From contig NZ_CP023688.1 in the NCBI RefSeq assembly GCF_008704655.1, positions 1,550,001-1,614,000 on the forward strand: DNA of 64,000 nucleotides, given 5' to 3'. The notes under the pieces were generated by a model that was given only the letters and a program-made list of their open reading frames with translations, did not search any database and was not told where the DNA came from. This document shows, in pieces, positions 53,270 to 64,000 of this stretch. Each line of letters starts with the position of its first letter. The first letter of the stretch is position 1. The stretch comes from Streptomyces rimosus (lineage in GTDB: Bacteria; Actinomycetota; Actinomycetes; Streptomycetales; Streptomycetaceae). Both the position numbers and the translations under genes were made by a program.

Positions 53270-56200
53270 CTACGGGTGGTCGTCGGCGAAACCTGCTTCG
53301 AACTCCTCGACCTCGTCCTGGCCGAGGTCCAGCAGGGGGAAGTCGGAGGCGGTGTGCCCGCCGGCGGCGGGGTCGGCGGTGTGGGCGGCCAGGCCGTCCA
53401 GCAGGTCCAGCCAGCGCCGGCCCAGCCGTTCGACGGCGGTGTCCGCCCACAGGCCGGCGGGTCCGGCGAGGGTGAGGGCCAGTTCGGGTCCGTCCGGGGT
53501 GTCCCGGACGTAGGCCCCCGCCTCCAGGGCGTGCGGGGCGGGTGTGCGCGGGTCGGCGGAGCTGCCGACGACCGTGGTGCCGGCCGGCTGCCAGGCGTCC
53601 CCCGTCGCCCCGGCGCGGCCGGCCCCCGCGAACCTGCCCAGGTAATTGAACCCGATGTGGGCGTCCGGGAGGGTGTCCAACTCCGGTGCGGTCGCGGGGT
53701 TCAGGTGGCGCAGCAGGGCGTGGCCGAGGCCGTCGCCGGGTATCGCGCGCGCCTGCTCCTTGACCCGTTTCAGCAGCTCACCGGCTGCCGGGCCGCCTTC
53801 CGTCGCCCCGTCCAGATCCACGCCGGAGACGTCCAGGCGGACCGGGTGGACGCCGGTGAACCAGCCCACCGTCCGGGACGGATCGGCCCCGTCGACCGGT
53901 TCGCGGCCGTGTCCCTCGATGTCCACGACGAGCGCGGCGGCGGGCCGCCCGGACGCCACCGCGCCCGCCAGCGTCGCCAGCAGCACTTCGTGGACGCCGC
54001 AGTGGAACATCGCGGGGGTATCCGCGATCAGCGTGGCCGCCGTCGCGCCGGGCAGCTCCCAGATGTGCCGGTGCATGCCGGTCAAGGTGTCCTGGTCCGG
54101 GTCCAGGGACCGTCCGCCCAGCGGCGGGGCGACGCCCTCGAACAGGGCCTTCCATTGCGGCAGTTCGGCCACCCGGCGCTCCTCGGTCGCCTGTGCCGCG
54201 AGGGCCCCCGCCCACTGCCGGAAGGAGACGCCGACGGGGTCCGGCTCCGGTACGCGCCCGGCCGCCGCCGCTTCGCAGGCGGCCCGCAGGTCCGGGAGCA
54301 GGATGCGCCAGGACACGCCGTCCACGACGAGGTGGTGGATCACCAGGGCGAGCCGCCCGGCCCGCCCCGGCCCGGCGTCCAGCCATACGGCCCGCACCAG
54401 CACGCCCGCCCCGGTGTCCAGCCGCGCCGTCTCCTCACGGGCGGCCCGCTCGGCGAGGTCGTCCAGGTCGCCGGCCGGTACGTCCGCGGCGTCGATACGG
54501 GTGACCAGCCCTGCCGCGTCCACCGCGCCCCGCGCGGACACCACCAGACGCGGGCCGCCCTCGGCACGCTCCACCCGGGCCCGCAGCATGTCGTGGGTGT
54601 CCAGGACGGCGGCCAGCCCTGCGGTGAGCACGTCCGGGCGCAGATCCGCGGGCGTGGTGACGGTCATCCACTGCGCGAACTCGCGGCTCAGCGCGTACTC
54701 CCCGAGCGCCAGCATGCCCGGCGTCCAGGCCACCTCCCCCACGCCCGCGTCCGGGGCCGCGCGCACCGCGTCGGCGAGCCGGGCCACGGCGGCCAGCGCG
54801 CCCGGTGTCTCCTGCTCGAACACGTCCTGGGCGCTGAACAGCACCCCCTCGCGGCGGGCGCGGGCCGCGAGCTGCATCGACATGATCGAGTCGCCGCCGC
54901 GCGCGAAGAAACTGTCCTCCGGGCCCACTTCGTCCAGACCCAGCAGCTCGGCGAAGAGCGCGCACAGGATGTCCTCCGCCACCGTGTGCGGCGCGCGGCC
55001 CGCCGCCTTCCCGGCGAAGCCGGGCGCGGGCAGGGCCTTGCGGTCCACCTTGCCGTTGGCCGTCACCGGCAGCTCGGGCAGGACCAGCACGGCCGCGGGC
55101 ACCATGTAGTCCGGCAGCACCTTGGCGACGTGCTCGCGGATCCGGTCCGCGTCGGTGTCCGCCGCCCGCCCGTCCGGTACGACATAGCCGACCAGCCGCC
55201 GTTCCCCGGGCCGGTCCTCGCGGGCCACGACAGTGGCCTGGGCGACGCCCGGAGCGGCGGCGAGCACGGTCTCGATCTCGCCCGGCTCGACCCGGTAGCC
55301 ACGGATCTTGACCTGTGCGTCGGCCCGCCCGGCGAAGACCAGCTCGCCGCCGTCGGTCCAGCGCGCCAGATCGCCCGTCCGGTACATCCTCCCCCAGCCT
55401 TCGGCCGGGGGGACCCCCGTGCCGGGCGCGAAGGGGCAGGCGACAAAGCGTTCAGCCGTCGCGCCGGAGCGGTCGAGGTAGCCGCGCGCCAGGCCCGCCC
55501 CGGCGAGGTACAGCTCCCCGGTCACATCCGGCGGCACGGGCTGGAGGAACGCGTCCAGCACATACACCCGGCGGTTGGGCAGCGGACGCCCGATGGGCAG
55601 GACGTCCCCCACGGCCTCGTCCGGCCGCAGCCGGTGCCAGGTGGCGCTCAGCGTGGCCTCGGTGGGCCCGTACAGATGCCGTACGGCGAGGTCGGGGCAC
55701 GCCTCCCGTACGCGGGCCACGGACGCCGCCGGAACCACGTCGCCGCCGGTCAGCACCTCGCGCAGCCCCTTGAAGGACTCCGGCGCCTCCTCCGCGACCA
55801 CCCGGAACGAACCGGCGGTCAGGTGCACCGCCGTGACGCCCGCCGCCACCGCCTCCCGCACCCGCTGCGCGTCCACCACACCGTTCCCGGCCACGACCAC
55901 CCGGGCGCCGGAGACGAGCGGCACCCATATCTCGAAGAGGGAGGCGTCGAAGGCGTGCGGCGCGTGCATCAGCACCGCGTCGGACGGGCCGAGGGACCAG
56001 CCCCGCTCCCCGGCGAGCGCGGCCACACTGCCGTGCGGCACGGCCACGCCCTTCGGGGTGCCGGTGGAGCCGGAGGTGTACATGACGTACGCCAAGTCGC
56101 CAGCTGATACGGGCGCTTGGTCCACCCCGGGCCCGTCCCCCACCTCGTCCAGCACCACCAGCGGACCCGCCGTGTCCACGGGGACGGCCGCACGCGTTTC

Positions 56201-57922
56201 CTCGCCGCACACCACGGCCACCGGCCGCGAGTCGCCCAGCATGAACGCGATCCGCTCCGCCGGGTACCTAGCGTCCACCGGTACGTAAGCGGCTCCCGCC
56301 TTCCACACGCCGAGCAGCGCCACCACCAGATCGGCGGACCGTTCCATCACCACCGCGACCCGATCGCCCCGGCCCACTCCCAGGCGGCCCAAATATGCGG
56401 CCAGGCGGCCCGCTCGGGCGCCCAACTCCGCGTACGTCAGCCGCCGTTGCCCGTCGTCCACCGCTACGGCATCCGGCGCCGACGCCACCCACCGCGCGAT
56501 CAGCTCCGGCACCGACGGCCCCGCCGCCTCCCCGGCCGTCGCGTTCCACTCCTCCACGACGAGCCGCCGTTCGTCCGCCCCCAGGACGCCGATCCGGCCC
56601 ACCGGCGCCGACGGGTCGGCGACCACCTGTTCCAGCACCCGCACCAGCCGTCCGGTCAGGGCGCGGGCCAGTTCGGGGGTGACCAGGTCGGGGCGGTAGG
56701 AGACCTCCACTTCGAGGCGGTCGCCGGGGAGGATGCCCAGGGTCAGCGGGTAGTGGGTGGCCTGGCGCAGGGCCAGGGTCGTGAAGGAGAGCGTGCCGGG
56801 CCCGCCCGGGGCGGCGGCAGGGCGCGGGTAGTTCTCGTACACCACCAGCGTGTCGAAGCCCGCGCCGGGACCGGCGTGCTTCTGGATCTCGGCGAGGCCC
56901 AGGTGCTGGTGCGGCAGCAGCGCGGACCGGCGTGCCTGGACGTCCTTGAGCAGGCGGAGTACGGGCTGTGCGGGGTCGAGGCGTACGCGTACCGGCACGG
57001 TGTTGATGAAGAGGCCGACCATCGACTCGACGCCGGGCAGCTCCGGCGGGCGCCCGGCCACCGTCGTGCCGTACACCACGTCGTCGCGCCCGGACAGCCG
57101 GGCCAGCAGCAGCGCCCAGGCGCCCTGCACCACGGTGTTGGCCGTCAGGCCGTGGCGGCGGGCCAGGTCGGTGATCGCGCGGGTGAGCGCGGCGGGCAGG
57201 TCCGCCTCGGCCTTGTCGGGCAGGGCCGGGGCGCGGGCCGGGTCCGCGGGGGCGACGAGCGTCGGCTCGCCGTCCCCGGCCAGCTCGGCGTGCCACGCGG
57301 CCCGTGCGGCGTCCTTGTCCTGCCGGGCCAGCCAGGCGAGGTAGTCCCGGTAGGAGCGGGTACGGGGCAGCCCCGAGGCGTCACCGCCCGCCGTGTACAC
57401 CGCGGTCGCCTCGTCGAAGAGGATCGGCATCGACCAGCCGTCCAGCAGGATGTGGTGCGCCGTCAACACCATGCAGTGCCGGTCGGGGCCGAGGCGGACG
57501 AGCAGCAGCCGCAGCAGCGGTGCCACGCCCAGGTCGAAGCGTTCCGCGCACTCCTCGGCGGCCAGCCGGCCGACCTCGGCGAGCGCGGCGGCCTCCGGCA
57601 GGTGCGAAAGGTCGGTCTCGCGCCAGGGCAGGGCGGCCTCGCGGCTGATGAGCTGGACGGCCTCGCCGGACCTGCGGCGGTGGAAGCTGGCGCGGAGCGC
57701 CGCGTGGCGGGCGAGCAGGGCCTGCCAGGAGGCGCGCCAGCGGGCCGGGTCCAGCGGGCCGTCGATCGTCAGGGTGCGCTGGATGACGTAGACGTCGGGC
57801 CCCTGCGCGTCGAAACCGGCGTGGAAGAGCATGCCCTCTTGCAGCGGTGACAGCGGCCACACCTCGGCCAGTGCCGAGCCTTTGCCGGACGCCGGTCCCA
57901 TGGCCGGTGGTGAGGTCTTCAC
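53270..57922 (-). CDS. comB: NRPS, module 3: C-A-T-E
   Basis: The product is 1550 aa from the GTG at 57922, which overlaps the stop of the upstream NRPS by 4 bases and has agggggac upstream. C domain: 30-450 with [12 protein letters not shown] domain: ~465-960, pocket D-A-F-H-L-G-L-L-S, an Hpg code with a Cys-to-Ser change at the last variable position. T domain: ~1010, [12 protein letters not shown] domain: ~1055-1540 with intact [16 protein letters not shown] and FNYLGRF. It adds D-Hpg at position 3, which is dichlorinated in complestatin. The N-terminal ~25 residues ([19 protein letters not shown]) differ from those of the next two subunits and the C-terminus is [12 protein letters not shown]; both are likely docking ends. 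Confidence 0.95.
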   Translation of the reverse strand: MKTSPPAMGPASGKGSALAEVWPLSPLQEGMLFHAGFDAQGPDVYVIQRTLTIDGPLDPARWRASWQALLARHAALRASFHRRRSGEAVQLISREAALPWRETDLSHLPEAAALAEVGRLAAEECAERFDLGVAPLLRLLLVRLGPDRHCMVLTAHHILLDGWSMPILFDEATAVYTAGGDASGLPRTRSYRDYLAWLARQDKDAARAAWHAELAGDGEPTLVAPADPARAPALPDKAEADLPAALTRAITDLARRHGLTANTVVQGAWALLLARLSGRDDVVYGTTVAGRPPELPGVESMVGLFINTVPVRVRLDPAQPVLRLLKDVQARRSALLPHQHLGLAEIQKHAGPGAGFDTLVVYENYPRPAAAPGGPGTLSFTTLALRQATHYPLTLGILPGDRLEVEVSYRPDLVTPELARALTGRLVRVLEQVVADPSAPVGRIGVLGADERRLVVEEWNATAGEAAGPSVPELIARWVASAPDAVAVDDGQRRLTYAELGARAGRLAAYLGRLGVGRGDRVAVVMERSADLVVALLGVWKAGAAYVPVDARYPAERIAFMLGDSRPVAVVCGEETRAAVPVDTAGPLVVLDEVGDGPGVDQAPVSAGDLAYVMYTSGSTGTPKGVAVPHGSVAALAGERGWSLGPSDAVLMHAPHAFDASLFEIWVPLVSGARVVVAGNGVVDAQRVREAVAAGVTAVHLTAGSFRVVAEEAPESFKGLREVLTGGDVVPAASVARVREACPDLAVRHLYGPTEATLSATWHRLRPDEAVGDVLPIGRPLPNRRVYVLDAFLQPVPPDVTGELYLAGAGLARGYLDRSGATAERFVACPFAPGTGVPPAEGWGRMYRTGDLARWTDGGELVFAGRADAQVKIRGYRVEPGEIETVLAAAPGVAQATVVAREDRPGERRLVGYVVPDGRAADTDADRIREHVAKVLPDYMVPAAVLVLPELPVTANGKVDRKALPAPGFAGKAAGRAPHTVAEDILCALFAELLGLDEVGPEDSFFARGGDSIMSMQLAARARREGVLFSAQDVFEQETPGALAAVARLADAVRAAPDAGVGEVAWTPGMLALGEYALSREFAQWMTVTTPADLRPDVLTAGLAAVLDTHDMLRARVERAEGGPRLVVSARGAVDAAGLVTRIDAADVPAGDLDDLAERAAREETARLDTGAGVLVRAVWLDAGPGRAGRLALVIHHLVVDGVSWRILLPDLRAACEAAAAGRVPEPDPVGVSFRQWAGALAAQATEERRVAELPQWKALFEGVAPPLGGRSLDPDQDTLTGMHRHIWELPGATAATLIADTPAMFHCGVHEVLLATLAGAVASGRPAAALVVDIEGHGREPVDGADPSRTVGWFTGVHPVRLDVSGVDLDGATEGGPAAGELLKRVKEQARAIPGDGLGHALLRHLNPATAPELDTLPDAHIGFNYLGRFAGAGRAGATGDAWQPAGTTVVGSSADPRTPAPHALEAGAYVRDTPDGPELALTLAGPAGLWADTAVERLGRRWLDLLDGLAAHTADPAAGGHTASDFPLLDLGQDEVEEFEAGFADDHP
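55388..55420. repeat. In-frame palindromic micro-insertion, module 3 A domain
   Basis: This is the same position and type as the module 5 insert. It encodes [10 protein letters not shown] between PFAPG and RMYRTGD; the DNA core is agccttcggccgggggg. Confidence 0.7.
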
Positions 57923-60900
57923 AGCGACAGTCCCCCTTCGAGCCGTGCTGCTATCGCTTCGAACTCCTCGACCTCGTCCTGGCCGAGGTCCAGGAGCGGG
58001 AAGTCGGAGGGCGTGTGGCCGCCCGCCTCCGGCGCGGCCGTGTGGGCGGCCAGGCCGCCGAGCAGGTCCCGCCACAGGCGGCCCAGGCGGGCCGCGGCCT
58101 CGTCGCCGAGGACACCGGCCGGGCCGCCGACCGTGAGCGTCAGTTCCGGTCCGTGCGGTGTGTCACGGACGACCGCGCCCGCCTCCACGGCGTGCGGCGC
58201 GGGCATGTCCGGGTCGTCCGATCCGCCGAGCGCGGTGCTGCCCGCCGCCTCCCACGGCCCGGCCGTGCCCGCGCCCGCGGGGAACCGGCCGAGGTAGTTG
58301 AAGCCGATCCGCGGGGCCGGCAGAGCCGCCAGTACGGGGCCGGTCCGCGGGTTGAGGTGGCGCAGCAGCCCGTGGCCGAGGCCGTCTCCGGGCACCGCGC
58401 GTACCTGTTCCTTGACGGCCTTGAGCAGCGCACCGGCCGCGGGGCCGCCCGCCGGGGCCTGGTCGAGGTCCACGCCGGACAGGTCGAGCCGTACGGGATG
58501 CACGCTGGTGAACCAGCCGACCGTACGGGACAGGTCGGCCCCGGCGACCGGGTGCCGTCCGTGGCCCTCGACGTTCACCAGCACCCCGGCCGCCGTGTCC
58601 GGCCGCCAGCGCGCGACCGCGCCCGCCAGGGCCGCGAGCAGCACCTCGTGGACGCCGCAGTGGAAGACCACGGGTGTGCGTACGGCCAGGACCGCCGCCT
58701 GCTCCCGGGGCACCTCCCAGGTGTGGTGGCGCACGGTCGCCGAGGTGTCCGTGTCCGGGTCGAGGGCGCGGGTGCCGAGCACCGGGTCGGGGCCTTCGAG
58801 TACGGCGGTCCAGTACGGCAGTTCCGCGACCCGGTGCGGCTGCGTGGCCTCGGCTGCGAGCAACGCGGCCCACTGCCGGAACGAGGTGCCCACGGGGTCG
58901 AGGTCCGTCTCGCGCCCGGCCGCCGCGGCTTGGCAGGCGGCCCGCAGGTCCGGCACCAGGATGCGCCAGGACACGCCGTCCACCGCGAGGTGGTGCACGG
59001 CCAGCGCCAGCCGGCCGGTCCGGTGCGGTCCGGCGTCCAGCCACACCGCTCGGACCAGGACGCCGGCGGCCGGGTCGAGGCGGGTCACCGCGTCCTCGGC
59101 GGCCCGTTCCGCGAGGCCGTCGAGATCGGCCTCGGGGGTCCGGGTCGCGTCCACCGTGGTCACCAGGCGGTCGGCGTCCACCGAGCCCCGGCCGCCGACG
59201 GTCAGCACCGGGCCGCCCGGCCGCTCCACCACCCGGGCGCGCAGCATGGCGTGGGTGTCCAGGACGGCGGCCAGTCCGGCGGCCAGCACGTCGCGGCCCA
59301 ATCCGGCCGGGGCGCCCAGAACCGTCCACTGTGCGAACCGGCCGCCCGCGATCCGCTCGCCCAGCAGCCGCATCACCGGCGTCCACGGCACCTCGCCGGC
59401 CCCCGAACCCGCGGGGTCCGCGCCGGGCCCGGCCGCGGCCGGCTCCGCCACCTCGGCGAGCCGTTGCGGCGTCTGCTCGTCGAAGACCTGCCGGGAGGTC
59501 ACCAGCAGCCCGGCGCGGCGGGCCCGCGACACCAGTTGGAGCGACATGATCGAGTCGCCGCCCAGCTCGAAGAAGCTGTCCTCCGCGCCGACCCGCTCCA
59601 GGCCCAGCAGTTCGGCGAACAGCGCGCACAGCACCGCTTCGGCGGGGGTACGCGGCTCGCGTCCGCCGACCTGTCCGGCGAAGTCGGGCGCGGGCAGTGC
59701 CGCGCGGTCCAGCTTCCCGTTGGGCGACATCGGCAGTTCGCCGAGGACGAGCACGGCCGCCGGGACCATGTGGTCCGGCAGCGTCGCGGCGACATGGGCG
59801 CGGACGGACCGTTCGTCCAGGTCCGGCCCGGCGGACACGACGTAACCGACCAGGCGGCGTTCGCCGGGCCGGTCCTCGCGGACCACCACCGCCGCCTCCG
59901 CGACCGCCGGGTGGGCGGTCAGCGCGGCCTCGATCTCGCCCGGTTCGACGCGGAAGCCGCGCACCTTGACCTGGGCGTCCGCCCGCCCGGCGAAGACCAG
60001 GTCGCCGTCGGCGGTCCACCGGGCCAGGTCCCCGGTCCGGTACATCCTCCCCCCGCCTTCGGCCGGGGGGACCCCCATGCCGGGCGCGAACGGGTTCGCG
60101 ACGAACCGCGCCGCGGTCAGCGCCGGGCGCCCCAGGTAGCCGCGCGCCAGGTTCACCCCGGCCACGTACAGCTCGCCCTGTACGCCCGGGGGCACCGGCT
60201 GGAGGAAGGCGTCCAGGACGTACGCCTGTGTGTTGACGATCGGGCGGCCGATCGCCGGTGCGCTGTCCCCGTGGAGGGGCGCGGTCACCGTGGAGGTGAC
60301 GGTGGCCTCCGTGACGCCGTACTCGTTGAACAGCTCCCGCCCGGCGGACCAGCGGCGGCGCACCTCGTCGGTCATCGGCTCGCCGCCGGTGACCAGCACC
60401 CGCAGCCGGGACAGGCCGTCGGACGGCAGCTGCGGCAGGAACGCGGCGGGCAGCACCACATGGGTGGCCCCGCGCTCGCGCAGCAGGTCGGCCAGGTCCT
60501 CGCCGAACGTCTGCTGCCCGGCCGGTGCCAGCACCAGCCGCGCGCCCGCGCACAGCACCGGCCAGATGTCGCCCATCGACACGTCGAAGCTGGGCGAGAC
60601 GAGCTGGGCCAGGCGGCTGCCGGTGCCGATGCGGTAGCGCGCGACACGGTCCGCGACGAGGTTGCCGAGGCCGCGGTGGGCGACGAGAACGCCCTTGGGC
60701 ACACCGGTCGACCCGGACGTGTAGATGACGTACGCCGCGTTGTCCACGCCCAGCGGCGCGGGGCGTTCGGCGTCGGACAGGGAGCCGCCCGCGCGGCGCG
60801 CCACGGCCGCGGCCTCCGCCGGGTCGTCCAGGACGACCGTGCTGCCGCCCGCGCCGTCCGGCAGCGCGGACCGGGTCCGCGTGGTGCACAGCACCACCGC

Positions 60901-63900
60901 GGGCTCCGCGTCCCGCAGCACGAACGCGACACGCTCGGCCGGGTATTCGGGGTCCACCGGTACGTAGACTCCGCCCGCCATGGCCACCGCGAGCACGGCG
61001 GTGATCATCGCCACCGACCGCTCGACGACGACCGCGACCCGGCACTCCGGTCCCACACCGAGTTCGACGAGGTGACGGGCCAGCTGCCCCGCTTCGTACT
61101 CCAACTCCGCGTAGGTGAGGCTTCGTCGGGCGTCTTCCACCGCGACGGCATCCGGCGTCCGTGCGGCCTGCGCGCGGAAGAGTTCCGGCATCGTCGTGGC
61201 GGCCACCGGCGTGTCCGTACGGTTGAAACCCTTCACGACGGTGGCGTGTTCGTCCGGGTCCAGGACGCCCACCCGGCCCACCGGCACCGTGCAGTCCCGC
61301 ATCAGCTGCTCGAAGACCCGCACCAGCCGCGCGACGAGCCTTTCGGTGAGGTCCGTCGCGACCTGGCCGCGGCGGTGCGCCACATGGACGCGCAGCCGCT
61401 CGCCCGGGACGACGCCGAGGGTCAGCGGGTAGTGCGTGGCCTCGCGCGTGCCCAGGACCTCGAAGGCCAGCGCGTCCGGGTCGCCCGGCGCGGCCACCGC
61501 GCGCGGGTAGTTCTCGTGCACGACCAGGGTGTCGAAGACGGCGCCGGGCCCGGCGAGGCGCTGGATCTCCGGCAGGCCCAGATGCTGGTGGGCGACCAGG
61601 GCGGACTGACGCTCCTGGAGGTCGCGCAGCAGGCCGAGCACCGGCTGCGCCGCGTCCAGGCGTACCCGTACCGGCACCGTGTTGATCAGCAGGCCGACCA
61701 TCGACTCCATGCCGGGCAGCTCCGGCGGGCGGCCCGCGACGGTGGCGCCGAACACCACGTCCGTACGGCCCGCCAGCCGGGCCAGCACCAGCGCCCAGGC
61801 GCCCTGCAGCAGCGTGTTGACGGTCAGGCCGTGGCGGCGCGCCAGCTCCGACAGGCCGCGGGTGGTCCGTTCGGGAAGGTCGGTGATCAGGTGCCCGGCG
61901 TCCACCGGTCCCCGGTCCACCGCGCCCGGGGCGATCAGCGTCGGCTCTTCCGTACCGGCGAACTCGTTGCTCCACGCGGCGCGCGCGGCGTCCTTGTCCT
62001 GGCGGGCCCGCCAGGCGAGGTAGCCGCGGTAGGAGGTGGCCGGGGCGAGAGCGGAGGCGTCGCCGCCCGCCGCGTAGACCTCGGCCAGCTCGGACAGCAG
62101 GACCGGCATCGACCAGCCGTCCATCAGGATGTGGTGGCTGATGACGATGAGCCGGTGGCGGCCGGCGCCGAGGCGGATCAGCAGCAGCCGCAGCAGCGGT
62201 GCCCGCGCCGTGTCGAAGCGGCGTTCCTGTTCGCGGGTGGCCAGTTCCTCGATGCCGGACAGGGCGTCGGCCTCGGTCAGGCCCGAGAGGTCGATCTCCT
62301 TCCAGGGCAGCCGTACGTCGCGGGAGACGACCTGGACGGCCTCGCCCGTCGCCCGCCGGTGGAAGCTGGCCCGCAGCGCGTCGTGCCGGGCCAGCAGCGC
62401 TTCCCACGAGGCGCGCAGGCGGGCGGCGTCCAGCGGCCCGGTCAGCTCCAGCATCCACTGGGTCTCGTAGACGTCCGGCCCCTCCTCGTCGAAGGAGGAC
62501 TGGAACAGCAGCCCTTCCTGGAGGGTCGACAGCGGCCAGATGTCGGCCGGCCGCGGCACGGCGGCCTCCAGCTCCGCGACGCCGTCCTGGGTGAGGTCGA
62601 GCAGCGGGAAGTCGGACGGGGTGTGGCCGCCCGCCCCGGGCCGCTCCACATGGGCGGCGAGGCCGCCCAGCATCTCCACCCACCGGCGGCCGAGCCGCTG
62701 CGCCGCGGCGTCGGTCCGCCCGTCCTGCGCCTGGTGGTGCCAGGTGAGCGCGAGGGTCAGCGTGGGCCCGTCGGCTGTCTCACCGATCGTGGCCTCGGCC
62801 TCCAGGGCGTACGGGGACGGCTCGCCACCGGCCGGGACGGCGCCCGACTCCACACCCTCGGCCGGCCTGCCCGAGCTGCGGAACGCGATCCGGGCAGCGG
62901 GCAGATCCGACAGGGCGCGGTCCGTCCGCGGGTTGAGGTGGCGCAGCAGGCCGTAGCCCAAGCCGTCGCCGGGCACCGACCGCACCTGTTCCTTGACGGA
63001 TTTCAGCAGCGCCCCGGCGGCCGGACCGCCCGCGCGGACCTCGTCCAGGGCCGTGCCGGACACGTCCAGGCGGACCGGGTGCACGCCGGTGAACCGGCCC
63101 ACCGTACGGGAGAGGTCCACGCTTTCGACCGCTCCGGCGCCGCGCCGTCCGTCCGTTTCGATGTCGAGCAGCACGCCGGCCCCGGCGCCCGTACGCCCGT
63201 ACGCGACCGCGGCGGCCAGCGCGGCCAGCAGCACGTCGTCGGCGGTGCAGTGGAACGCGGCGGGCGCCCGGCCGAGCAGCGCTGCCGCCTGCTGCGGCGG
63301 CACCGTCCAGGCCATCCGGCGTTCCGCACCCGGCGGACGCATGCCTGCCGGTTCGAAGTCCGGCAGATCGCCGAGCCCGGCCCCGCCCTCCAACACCGCA
63401 CGCCAGTCGTCCAGTTCGGCAACGCGTTGCTCCTGCGCCGCCTGCGCGGCCAGCCGTCCCGCCCACTCCCTGAACGAGGTGCCCACCGGGCCGAGCACCG
63501 GCTGCCGCCCCTGCGCCACGGCCTCGCACGCGGACCGGAAGTCGGGGACGAGGATGCCCCAGGAAGCCGGGTCCATCACCGCGTGGTGGGCCGCGAGCAC
63601 CAGGCGGCCGGGCCCCGCGGGGCCCGCGTCCAGCCACACCACCTGGAGGTTCGCCCCGGCCGCCGGGGCCAGCCGGGCCACTGCCTCGCGGGCCGCCCGC
63701 CCGGCGGCCCGGTCGAGGTCCGCCACGGCTACGGTCTCCCGGGTGACCAGCGCGGCCGCGTCCACCGTTCCCCGGCCGGGCACGAGCAGAGACGCCCCGG
63801 TGTCACCGGCAACGGTCCGCGCGCGCAGCACGGCGTGGGTGTCCAGTACGGCGGCGACGGCGGCCGGCAGCGTGTCCGGCCGCAGGCCCTCCGGCGCTTC

Positions 63901-64000
63901 CAGGACCGCCCAGCGCGCGAAGCGCCCGCCCCGCGCCGCGGTCTGCGGCGTCCAGGGCACCTCGCCGGTCTCCGTGTCCGTACGCGGCGGTTCGGCCGCC
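57919..64000 (-). CDS. comA: NRPS, modules 1 (E end) and 2: ...E*-C-A-T-E (5' truncated)
   Basis: About 2026 C-terminal residues are visible; the start and the module 1 A and T domains lie right of the window. The first visible domain (64000 to ~62620) is an epimerase: [10 protein letters not shown] is kept, but EGHGRE is replaced by ETDGRR and FNYLGRF by FRSSGRP, so it may be inactive. Module 2 follows: C (62540-61250, [11 protein letters not shown]), A (~61190-59690, [11 protein letters not shown] present), T (~59560, [10 protein letters not shown]) and E (59400-58000) with intact [15 protein letters not shown] and FNYLGRF. The module 2 pocket reads D-V-G-V-V-G-E-V-T, not an Hpg or Tyr code; Trp is inferred from position. 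C-terminal end [13 protein letters not shown]. Confidence 0.93.
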   Translation of the reverse strand, partial: AAEPPRTDTETGEVPWTPQTAARGGRFARWAVLEAPEGLRPDTLPAAVAAVLDTHAVLRARTVAGDTGASLLVPGRGTVDAAALVTRETVAVADLDRAAGRAAREAVARLAPAAGANLQVVWLDAGPAGPGRLVLAAHHAVMDPASWGILVPDFRSACEAVAQGRQPVLGPVGTSFREWAGRLAAQAAQEQRVAELDDWRAVLEGGAGLGDLPDFEPAGMRPPGAERRMAWTVPPQQAAALLGRAPAAFHCTADDVLLAALAAAVAYGRTGAGAGVLLDIETDGRRGAGAVESVDLSRTVGRFTGVHPVRLDVSGTALDEVRAGGPAAGALLKSVKEQVRSVPGDGLGYGLLRHLNPRTDRALSDLPAARIAFRSSGRPAEGVESGAVPAGGEPSPYALEAEATIGETADGPTLTLALTWHHQAQDGRTDAAAQRLGRRWVEMLGGLAAHVERPGAGGHTPSDFPLLDLTQDGVAELEAAVPRPADIWPLSTLQEGLLFQSSFDEEGPDVYETQWMLELTGPLDAARLRASWEALLARHDALRASFHRRATGEAVQVVSRDVRLPWKEIDLSGLTEADALSGIEELATREQERRFDTARAPLLRLLLIRLGAGRHRLIVISHHILMDGWSMPVLLSELAEVYAAGGDASALAPATSYRGYLAWRARQDKDAARAAWSNEFAGTEEPTLIAPGAVDRGPVDAGHLITDLPERTTRGLSELARRHGLTVNTLLQGAWALVLARLAGRTDVVFGATVAGRPPELPGMESMVGLLINTVPVRVRLDAAQPVLGLLRDLQERQSALVAHQHLGLPEIQRLAGPGAVFDTLVVHENYPRAVAAPGDPDALAFEVLGTREATHYPLTLGVVPGERLRVHVAHRRGQVATDLTERLVARLVRVFEQLMRDCTVPVGRVGVLDPDEHATVVKGFNRTDTPVAATTMPELFRAQAARTPDAVAVEDARRSLTYAELEYEAGQLARHLVELGVGPECRVAVVVERSVAMITAVLAVAMAGGVYVPVDPEYPAERVAFVLRDAEPAVVLCTTRTRSALPDGAGGSTVVLDDPAEAAAVARRAGGSLSDAERPAPLGVDNAAYVIYTSGSTGVPKGVLVAHRGLGNLVADRVARYRIGTGSRLAQLVSPSFDVSMGDIWPVLCAGARLVLAPAGQQTFGEDLADLLRERGATHVVLPAAFLPQLPSDGLSRLRVLVTGGEPMTDEVRRRWSAGRELFNEYGVTEATVTSTVTAPLHGDSAPAIGRPIVNTQAYVLDAFLQPVPPGVQGELYVAGVNLARGYLGRPALTAARFVANPFAPGMGVPPAEGGGRMYRTGDLARWTADGDLVFAGRADAQVKVRGFRVEPGEIEAALTAHPAVAEAAVVVREDRPGERRLVGYVVSAGPDLDERSVRAHVAATLPDHMVPAAVLVLGELPMSPNGKLDRAALPAPDFAGQVGGREPRTPAEAVLCALFAELLGLERVGAEDSFFELGGDSIMSLQLVSRARRAGLLVTSRQVFDEQTPQRLAEVAEPAAAGPGADPAGSGAGEVPWTPVMRLLGERIAGGRFAQWTVLGAPAGLGRDVLAAGLAAVLDTHAMLRARVVERPGGPVLTVGGRGSVDADRLVTTVDATRTPEADLDGLAERAAEDAVTRLDPAAGVLVRAVWLDAGPHRTGRLALAVHHLAVDGVSWRILVPDLRAACQAAAAGRETDLDPVGTSFRQWAALLAAEATQPHRVAELPYWTAVLEGPDPVLGTRALDPDTDTSATVRHHTWEVPREQAAVLAVRTPVVFHCGVHEVLLAALAGAVARWRPDTAAGVLVNVEGHGRHPVAGADLSRTVGWFTSVHPVRLDLSGVDLDQAPAGGPAAGALLKAVKEQVRAVPGDGLGHGLLRHLNPRTGPVLAALPAPRIGFNYLGRFPAGAGTAGPWEAAGSTALGGSDDPDMPAPHAVEAGAVVRDTPHGPELTLTVGGPAGVLGDEAAARLGRLWRDLLGGLAAHTAAPEAGGHTPSDFPLLDLGQDEVEEFEAIAARLEGGLSL
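60047..60079. repeat. In-frame palindromic micro-insertion, module 2 A domain
   Basis: Third copy, encoding [10 protein letters not shown] at the same position of the module 2 adenylation domain, with DNA core gccttcggccgggggg. The surrounding A domain is otherwise strongly diverged from those of modules 3 and 5. Confidence 0.7.

Overview
The window is high-GC actinobacterial DNA, almost certainly Streptomyces. Genes are densely packed, GTG starts and 4-bp start/stop overlaps are frequent, and families typical of the genus are present (M6 metalloprotease, Tat-exported phospholipase C, LuxR-type two-component pair, ECF sigma factor).

Bases 1-20,540 are flanking chromosome with no obvious single theme. 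In order they hold: the end of an ImmA/IrrE-like metallopeptidase gene, a MAB_1171c-like membrane protein and a P450 in one tight run; a convergent sensor kinase/response regulator pair facing a small membrane protein across a region with tandem palindromes; a type II thioesterase; a TTC38-like repeat protein; a secreted M6 protease; a PlsC acyltransferase; a secreted isoaspartyl peptidase/asparaginase; a phospholipase C; an unrecognised 318-aa protein; an APC amino acid permease; a GNAT acetyltransferase; a BtrH-like protein; and an ECF sigma factor.

Bases 20,562 to the right edge are one nonribosomal peptide cluster of the type V glycopeptide (complestatin/chloropeptin) class. Prephenate dehydrogenase, HmaS, Hmo and HpgT supply 4-hydroxyphenylglycine (Hpg). 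Four minus-strand NRPS genes carry modules 1-2 (5' end outside the window), 3, 4-6 and 7. Adenylation pockets read by eye give: module 2 unusual (Trp by position), modules 3, 4, 5 and 7 Hpg, module 6 Tyr with an embedded N-methyltransferase. This matches the complestatin order X-Trp-Hpg-Hpg-Hpg-NMeTyr-Hpg. An MbtH-like protein, a CPA2 antiporter, a flavin halogenase, two P450s with the PRDD motif that docks on the X domain, and a 3Fe-4S ferredoxin follow in the same direction. There are no Dpg genes, no glycosyltransferases and no VanHAX-type resistance genes, as expected for this class.

The least ordinary features are a degenerate second adenylation-like segment between the X and thioesterase domains of the last NRPS; two decayed epimerase domains (modules 1 and 6); an in-frame palindromic micro-insertion at the same place in the A domains of modules 2, 3 and 5; near-identical docking ends that make subunit order ambiguous; a StrR-like palindrome in the hpgT/hmaS divergent region; tandem palindromes beside the two-component pair; and a 25-nt near-repeat that would make the leader of one gene antisense to the start of phospholipase C mRNA.
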